This document shows, piece after piece, positions 59,342-64,000 of a DNA stretch of 64,000 nucleotides; position 1 is the stretch's first letter, and every line of letters starts with the position of its first letter. The notes under the pieces are model-generated. The model had not been told where the DNA came from. It saw only the letters and a list, made by a program, of their open reading frames with translations, and searched no databases. The DNA is from Streptomyces sp. NBC_00249 (GTDB lineage Bacteria > Actinomycetota > Actinomycetes > Streptomycetales > Streptomycetaceae). The DNA is taken from contig NZ_JAPEMV010000009.1 of NCBI RefSeq assembly GCF_026342355.1, forward strand, positions 310,001 to 374,000, given 5' to 3'. The position numbers and the translations under genes were made by a program.

Positions 59342-60171
59342 AGTCGCTCCAGCTGTCGCTTGGCCAGGTCGATGACGTCGCCCTCGGCGATGGGACGGGC
59401 GCGCCTGTCGCCGTAGAAGACCAGCACGACGGTGTCGCCCCGGCGGGCGACCGCCCTGGCCTCGCGGATCGGGAGGTATCCCGCCAGCTCGCTGGGCTTC
59501 GAGTACACCCAGACCCGGCCGGCCTGCGGGTTCACCCCGGGAATGGGCACGCCTTCGTTGCCCGCGTACTTCTCCTCGGGCAGGTAGGAGGCCTGCCCGC
59601 CCTGGAAGTCGTCCGCTCCGGAGAAGTCCTTGAACTGCACCAGCTGGACCTCGACCTCGATGTCGCCCTGCTCCCAGTGCTTCGTCGCGGCGCGACGGAA
59701 ATGGGTGTCCACCAGGTTGCGGAACATCTTGGCCGGCTCCTCGTACCCCGCCGCGAAGGAGTCGAGGGGGTCGAAGCCCTTGTCCTTGACCTTCGCGCCC
59801 GCGGGCGGTTCGACGAGCAGCTCGTTGAGGTCGCCGTCCGTCGCGTGCCAGCGGTTGGCGTTGACCGACTTGTGCGTCGTGCCGTCGTCCGGTGCGAGCG
59901 CCTTGGGCGCCGGCAGCTTCTGCTGCGCCAGCGGCGGCAGGGGCGTCGGCGCGCGGTGGTACTGGACCGCGTAGCCGGTGGCGGTGCCGGCGAGGGTGCC
60001 GAGGACCAGGGCGGACGCGATCAGGAGGGCCGTGCGGCCCCGGCGGCGCGGGCGCGGCGGAACGGCGACGTCCGGAGTTTCCGCATTTACTGGCGGAAAT
60101 TCGGGAGTGTCCGATTCCGCTCCATTCTCCGGCGCTTTCCGCAGCTCGGGAATGGTCTGTTCGTGTTCCAA
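59338..60171 (-). CDS. Single-pass membrane protein, first of three coupled paralogues
   Basis: This 277-residue protein has a ~45-residue cytoplasmic part ending in RPRRRGR, a transmembrane helix (about 47-70, ALLIASALVLGTLAGTATGY) and an external domain: LNELLVEPPAGAK, FRRAATKHWEQGDIEVEVQL, VQFKDFSGADDF. The start is TTG 60171 (LEHEQTIPE) behind a GGGGGA ribosome site; no better start exists in frame nearby. It lacks the cysteines of its two partners. Function unknown. Confidence 0.78.
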   Translation of the reverse strand: MEHEQTIPELRKAPENGAESDTPEFPPVNAETPDVAVPPRPRRRGRTALLIASALVLGTLAGTATGYAVQYHRAPTPLPPLAQQKLPAPKALAPDDGTTHKSVNANRWHATDGDLNELLVEPPAGAKVKDKGFDPLDSFAAGYEEPAKMFRNLVDTHFRRAATKHWEQGDIEVEVQLVQFKDFSGADDFQGGQASYLPEEKYAGNEGVPIPGVNPQAGRVWVYSKPSELAGYLPIREARAVARRGDTVVLVFYGDRRARPIAEGDVIDLAKRQLERL

Positions 60172-60316
60172 AGGGGTCCCCCCACAGGACGTGAGGCGCT
60201 GGGTTCATTTACCCGCGCACACCGAAGACACCTTCGGCCAGTGGGGAGTTGTACGCATCTTTATTACGGTCTTATATCCGGGCTCGGCTCGGCCCTCAGC
60301 CCTCAGCCCTCGGCCC

Positions 60317-60580
60317 TCAGTCCTCGTGGCGCCGTTTTCCGTCGAGTTCGTCCCACCACTCGTCCGATTTCGGGTCGCCCGAGGGGTCGTCCCACCAGCG
60401 GTCGTCGGGGCCGCGCCGGTTCGCGACCATCGCGGCGACCGGCGGGATGACCATCGCGACCACGCACAGGGCCACGGCCGCCTCGACCGAGAAGAGGCGC
60501 ACGAAGGACCAGGCGGAGACGAAGAGGAACAGGCATCCGCCCATGAGCAGGAAGTAGGCGCGTCGGCGCCGGGCGTACAT
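60317..60580 (-). CDS. DUF3099 small membrane protein
   Basis: This 87-residue protein has two hydrophobic helices (RAYFLLMGGCLFLFVSAW, AAVALCVVAMVIPPVAAMVA) followed by an acidic, tryptophan-rich tail (RWWDDPSGDP, DEWWDELDG). It matches DUF3099, common in actinobacteria. TACGCT lies 6 nt before ATG 60580 (60587-60592). Confidence 0.82.
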   Translation of the reverse strand: MYARRRRAYFLLMGGCLFLFVSAWSFVRLFSVEAAVALCVVAMVIPPVAAMVANRRGPDDRWWDDPSGDPKSDEWWDELDGKRRHED

Positions 60581-60628
60581 ACCTCCAGCGTAGAGCGGGC
60601 CCCCGCCGAAGCAAGGGCCCGGACGGCG

Positions 60629-60683
60629 CGAAGGGCCGCACCCCGGTCCAGTGGCGTCCAACCCCCGGGGGTGCGGCCCTTCG
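60629..60683 (-). terminator. Terminator after the DUF1416 gene
   Basis: CGAAGGGCCGCACCCC and GGGGTGCGGCCCTTCG form a perfect 16-bp stem with a ~23-base loop. Confidence 0.8.
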
Positions 60684-60706
60684 GCCGGTCATGCGATGTG
60701 CGGTGC

Positions 60707-60997
60707 TCAGACCGCGATGGCCACGTCCGTCACGCCGCCGGCCTCGACGACGACCACGGCGCGGTCGGCCTGGCCGCCGGGCACGAGCGCCCGCAGCGTC
60801 CAGGAGCCCTCGGCCGCGTAGAAGCGGAACTGGCCGGTCGCCGAGGTCGGGACCTCGGCGGTGAACTCGCCGGTCGAGTCCAGCAGCCGCACGTACCCGC
60901 TGATGGGCTCGCCGTCCTTGGTCACCTGACCCTGGATGGCGGTCTCACCGGGCTTGAGCGTGGCGAGGTCGGGCCCGCCGATCTGTGCTCCACACAT
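60707..60997 (-). CDS. DUF1416 protein partnered with the rhodanese
   Basis: This 96-residue protein starts MCGAQIGGPDLATLKPGE, the invariant beginning of the DUF1416 family, and has a beta-sandwich pattern (YVRLLDSTGEFTAEVPTS, GSWTLRALVPGG). The gene always follows a thiosulfate sulfurtransferase in actinobacteria, as here with a 54-base gap. The single early cysteine could receive sulfur from it; this is inference. Confidence 0.88.
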   Translation of the reverse strand: MCGAQIGGPDLATLKPGETAIQGQVTKDGEPISGYVRLLDSTGEFTAEVPTSATGQFRFYAAEGSWTLRALVPGGQADRAVVVVEAGGVTDVAIAV

Positions 60998-61051
60998 GTT
61001 CTCTGTCCTGTCCTAGAGAGGTTCAGCTACGAGGGCGTCGCGTGCCCGGTA

Positions 61052-61897
61052 CTACTTGTTGGGGCCGAGCTCGATCGGCACGCCGACCAGCGAGCCGTAC
61101 TCGGTCCACGAGCCGTCGTAGTTCTTGACGTTCTCCTGGCCCAGGAGCTCGTGCAGCACGAACCAGGTGAGCGCGGAGCGCTCACCGATGCGGCAGTACG
61201 CGATGGTGTCCTTCGCCAGGTCGACCTGCTCGGCCTGATAGAGGGCGGTGAGCTCCTCGTCGGACTTGAAGGTGCCGTCGTCGTTGGCGTTCTTCGACCA
61301 CGGGATGTTGCGGGCGCTCGGGATGTGGCCCGGACGCTGCGACTGCTCCTGCGGGAGGTGCGCCGGGGCGAGCAGCTTGCCGCTGAACTCGTCGGGCGAA
61401 CGCACGTCGACCAGGTTCTTCGTGCCGATCGCGGCGACCGCGTCGTCACGGAAGGCGCGGATCGAGGTGTCCTGGGCCTTGGCCTTGTACTGGGTGGCCG
61501 GGCGGTTCGGGACGTCCTTGCCGTCGACCAGGTCGCGGGAGTCGAGCTCCCACTTCTTGCGGCCGCCGTCGAGGAGGCGGACGTCCTGGTGGCCGTAGAG
61601 CTTGAAGTACCAGTAGGCGTAGGACGCGAACCAGTTGTTGTTGCCGCCGTAGAGGACGACGGTGTCGTCGTTGGAGATGCCCTTGGCGGAGAGGAGCTTC
61701 TCGAAGCCCTCCTGGTCCACGAAGTCGCGGCGGACCGGGTCCTGGAGGTCGCTCTTCCAGTCGATCCGGACGGCGTTGGTGATGTGGTTCTTGTCGTACG
61801 CGGACGTGTCCTCGTCCACCTCGACGATGACGACATTGGCGTCGTTCAGGTGGGCCTCGACCCAGTCGGCGTCTACGAGGACGTCGCTGCGGCTCAT
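61052..61897 (-). CDS. cysA: Thiosulfate sulfurtransferase (rhodanese)
   Basis: This 281-residue two-domain rhodanese transfers sulfane sulfur, for example from thiosulfate to cyanide or to acceptor proteins. The N-domain is inactive (LYGGNNNWFASYAYWYFKL); the C-domain has the catalytic Cys in AYCRIGERSALTWFVLH (about 235). GGAGGAG precedes ATG 61897. A short leader-peptide ORF lies about 180 bases upstream, suggesting sulfur- or translation-dependent control. The symbol follows the actinobacterial cysA/sseA usage. Confidence 0.92.
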   Translation of the reverse strand: MSRSDVLVDADWVEAHLNDANVVIVEVDEDTSAYDKNHITNAVRIDWKSDLQDPVRRDFVDQEGFEKLLSAKGISNDDTVVLYGGNNNWFASYAYWYFKLYGHQDVRLLDGGRKKWELDSRDLVDGKDVPNRPATQYKAKAQDTSIRAFRDDAVAAIGTKNLVDVRSPDEFSGKLLAPAHLPQEQSQRPGHIPSARNIPWSKNANDDGTFKSDEELTALYQAEQVDLAKDTIAYCRIGERSALTWFVLHELLGQENVKNYDGSWTEYGSLVGVPIELGPNK

Positions 61898-62073
61898 GGT
61901 GTTCTCCTCCGGGGCAGTGTGCGGCGGGGCGGTGCTGGTGGTGCGGGGAGCGTGTTTCCGGGTGCGCTCGCGGACCCTGTTGCGGGGAGGCTTCAGGAGG
62001 GCGGGAGGCAGAGGTGGTCACACGGGAAAGCGGAAAGCCGTCGTCCGGCTATGGAGCGGGATGCGCTCACACG

Positions 62074-62157
62074 TCACATGGATCGACAGAGCATGGCGGC
62101 GACGCGACACAGGTCTACTGCCCGCCGCTTCGTGAGGTCCGCCTGCTGATGCTTCAT
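62074..62157 (-). CDS. 27-residue leader peptide upstream of the rhodanese
   Basis: ATG 62157 opens a 27-codon frame that starts MKHQQADLTKRRAVDLCRV and ends AAMLCRSM. The LTKRRAVDLCRV-type core with paired cysteines is the known shape of leader peptides before sulfur-assimilation genes in streptomycetes and mycobacteria. TACGAT lies 8 nt before the ATG, so the transcript would be leaderless. Cys codons in such peptides may couple cysteine supply to expression of the operon; that role is inferred. Confidence 0.72.
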   Translation of the reverse strand: MKHQQADLTKRRAVDLCRVAAMLCRSM

Positions 62158-62243
62158 AGGCATGGATCGTAGGGACGAATCGGCCGCCCTGTCACCGGTG
62201 TGTCATATGTCGAGACAGGATCGTCCGGATCGTGGGATACGAA

Positions 62244-62279
62244 AGCCCCGGACGGCCGCCTCGCGGCCTTCCGGGGCTG
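62244..62279 (-). terminator. Terminator after the LmeA-like gene
   Basis: AGCCCCGG-CGGCCGC and GCGGCC-CCGGGGCT make a near-perfect stem 40-75 bases past the LmeA-like stop codon. Confidence 0.78.
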
Positions 62280-62319
62280 TGCGTACGGTCCGTTCATCTG
62301 CGGATCGGACCATGCCGTC

Positions 62320-63030
62320 TCACGATCCGGCCAGGGACACGTCCGTACCGCTCAGCGTGAGGTGCACGCCGGCCTCGTCCGAGGTCAGCGCGGACAGCTG
62401 GAGACCGGCCGGCAGGCCTCCGTCGAGGCGGCGGTCGAAGTCGGTCCGCTTGCGCACCGCGCTCTCGATGCCCGGCACGCCCTCGCCGGGCACGGAGTCC
62501 GCGCGCACCCGGACGATCTTGCCGCCGCCCTTGCCCTCGACGAGGGTGACCGTCGACACCACGCTCTTGGTGAAGCTCTTGCCGAGGAACTCCACCGTCG
62601 CGGTGACCTTCACCTTGTTCGGCGCCCCGCCGTAGGTGACGGTCTCGCCGTTCTGGGTGGTCTTGCTGAGGTCCTCGTAGCTCATGAGCGCGGTGCCCTC
62701 GGCGCGCTTGGCGGTGCCGCCCGTGTAGTCCCCGTTCAGCTTCACCTCGCGGAAGCTGGCGTCGAGCTCCGTCAGCCGCGTCTTGCGGCCCTCGGCGGTG
62801 GCCTCGACGCCCTTCAGCTTCAGGTCCACCTGCTCCAGCTCGTGGCTGAGGGCCTGGGTCAGGAAGGGGAATCCGTGGATCTCCACCTCGGCACTGCCCG
62901 CGAGCCCCTGGCGGGACTGGACGCGGTCCGCCAGCCGGTTCTCGGCATAGCTGACCGCCCAGCGGTCCGCGCCCACGAACAAGGCCCCCAGGACCACTCC
63001 GACGATCACGACGACGCGCAGGAAACGCAC
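62320..63030 (-). CDS. LmeA-family phospholipid-binding protein (DUF2993)
   Basis: This 236-residue protein has an N-terminal helix (VVVIVGVVLGALFVGADRW) that acts as signal or anchor and a DUF2993 domain with ENRLADRVQSRQGLAGSAEV, EIHGFPFLTQ and LKLKGVEATAEGRKTRL. LmeA of mycobacteria binds phosphatidylinositol and supports lipomannan synthesis. GTG 63030 has GGGGAGGGGCAC upstream. Confidence 0.87.
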   Translation of the reverse strand: MRFLRVVVIVGVVLGALFVGADRWAVSYAENRLADRVQSRQGLAGSAEVEIHGFPFLTQALSHELEQVDLKLKGVEATAEGRKTRLTELDASFREVKLNGDYTGGTAKRAEGTALMSYEDLSKTTQNGETVTYGGAPNKVKVTATVEFLGKSFTKSVVSTVTLVEGKGGGKIVRVRADSVPGEGVPGIESAVRKRTDFDRRLDGGLPAGLQLSALTSDEAGVHLTLSGTDVSLAGS

Positions 63031-63095
63031 GTGCCCCTCCCCCTACTAGTTGGTACGTGCGTTCTAGTGGACCATGGTCCGCCGTCGGGACACCG

Positions 63096-64000
63096 TCAGC
63101 CCACCACCCGCCCGATCAGGTAGACGGCGGGAGCGGCGGCGGCCAGCGGCAGGGCGACACCGGCCGTCATGTGGACGAACTTGGACGGATAGTCGTACGC
63201 GGCCACCCGCAGCCCGATCAGCGCGCACACCCCGGCGGCCAGCCCGATCAGGGCCCCGCCCGTGCCCACCCCGGCCAGCCCGCCCACCGCGATGCCCGCA
63301 CCGGCCGCGGCGGCCAGCGAGACGCCCACGGAGGCCGCGGTCGGCAGCGGCAGGGCCCGCGCGAAGACGGCCACCGCGACGGCGGCGGCGCCCACGGAGA
63401 CGGCCTTCATGTCGGCGGCCAGGTAGCCCGCGCACAGGATGGCCAGCGCCGCCGAGGCGACGGAGGCCATCAGCCCGTACATGCGCTCGTCGGGGTCCGC
63501 GTGGCTGCGCAGCTGGAGGACCAGCGTGAGCAGCACCCAGGCCCCGAGGGTGCCGATGATCGCTCCGGGGCCGTACACCCGGTCCACCGCGAGCACGGCG
63601 CCGTCGGCGACGACGGCCCCGGCGAAGGCCAAGGCGATGCCCTGGCGGGCGGGCCACATGCCGTTGAGGCGGAACCAGCCGGCCGCGGTGAGGCCCTGGA
63701 GGGCGATCAGCGGGACGAGCAGGGCGTACTGGCCCAGGAGCGCGGCCACCGCCATCAGCAGCCCGAGGGCGGCGGTCAGTATGGCCGACTGCGGGCCCGG
63801 GTCGATGATCGGCGACCGGCCCTCGGCGCGGGCCTGCGCGGGGTCCACCGCGCGCAGGGTGTTGCCGCCGAGGGTGGGCGGCGAGTACTCGGCGGCGGGG
63901 CCGCCCGCGGCCTCCGGGGCCGGGGCCTGGGACTGAGCCTGGGCGGCCGGCTCCGGCGCGGCGGACGGGCCCGGGTACGGCGGGAGGTACGCCGTCTGCT
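63096..64000 (-). CDS. Multi-pass membrane protein with Pro/Gln/Ala-rich N-terminus (partial, runs off the window)
   Basis: The frame has no stop from 63096 to the window end, so the gene continues beyond base 64000 and its start is not seen. The visible N-terminal part is rich in Pro, Gln and Ala (AEYSPPTLGGNTLRAVD is readable), followed by about eight hydrophobic segments from ~63770 down (ILTAALGLLMAVAALL, YALLVPLIALQGLTAAGW). No family recognised. A start at GTG 63848 is possible but would discard an open, protein-like extension. Confidence 0.7.
   Translation of the reverse strand, partial: QTAYLPPYPGPSAAPEPAAQAQSQAPAPEAAGGPAAEYSPPTLGGNTLRAVDPAQARAEGRSPIIDPGPQSAILTAALGLLMAVAALLGQYALLVPLIALQGLTAAGWFRLNGMWPARQGIALAFAGAVVADGAVLAVDRVYGPGAIIGTLGAWVLLTLVLQLRSHADPDERMYGLMASVASAALAILCAGYLAADMKAVSVGAAAVAVAVFARALPLPTAASVGVSLAAAAGAGIAVGGLAGVGTGGALIGLAAGVCALIGLRVAAYDYPSKFVHMTAGVALPLAAAAPAVYLIGRVVG

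Overview
This is a 64-kb stretch of high-GC actinobacterial DNA. Gene content, gene order and codon use point to the conserved core of a Streptomyces chromosome. Markers include msiK, the hbpS/senS/senR trio, mshA, phoU/phoR/phoP, a GAF-PAS-GGDEF protein with the CdgB layout and an RsiG-type anti-sigma factor. From memory the order resembles the otsA-to-rhodanese region of S. coelicolor; no alignment was run. I see no biosynthetic gene cluster, prophage, intact insertion sequence or CRISPR array. One tRNA gene is present.

Left part (1-12 kb). The 3' end of otsA and the whole of otsB flank a repeat-rich gap with a decapitated GntR-family regulator. Next is an amino-sugar block: a sugar-binding lipoprotein is divergent from nagK-nagA, and both sides carry DasR-like operators. 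A PfkB-type sugar kinase, a membrane-anchored CBM35 protein, a diguanylate cyclase with a candidate BldD box upstream, a flavin reductase, a 660-bp field of repeats and an ArfB-like hydrolase follow.

Centre-left (12-31 kb). This holds TerD, an acetyltransferase, an M1 peptidase lipoprotein, hbpS divergent from senS-senR, a short M4 protease, assorted enzymes, tRNA-Thr(UGU), and msiK with a clear promoter and a third DasR-like site. A nucleotidyltransferase and a DoxX-family membrane protein follow.

Centre (30-45 kb). A housekeeping run on the minus strand (rlmB, cysS, ispF, ispD, carD) leads to the phosphate-control unit phoP-phoR / phoU, a cysteine-rich 51-residue peptide, gpmA, an MFS transporter, and mshA coupled to a YbjN-domain gene.

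Right part (45-64 kb). Here lie an NlpC/P60 cell-wall hydrolase, a receiver-PP2C phosphatase, an XRE regulator / HbhA-like / DUF2516 set, a SigJ-type sigma factor coupled to a HemK-like methyltransferase, an Eis-type acetyltransferase, RsiG, dtd, ygfZ, a Fur-family regulator (probably Nur), a haem-barrel protein, three coupled genes for single-pass membrane proteins that look like diverged paralogues, DUF3099, DUF1416, and a rhodanese preceded by a tiny leader-peptide ORF. An LmeA-like protein and a membrane protein cut by the window edge end it.

Three themes connect the genes. Amino-sugar use (nagKA, binding protein, msiK) shares one operator type. Cyclic-di-GMP appears at both ends, as a probable maker (CdgB) and a probable reader (RsiG). 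At least a dozen genes show a TANNNT hexamer exactly 7 nt before the start codon, the signature of leaderless transcripts. The least explained items are the three-paralogue membrane operon, the cysteine-rich peptide beside phoU, and the two MITE-like palindromes in repeat-rich gaps.
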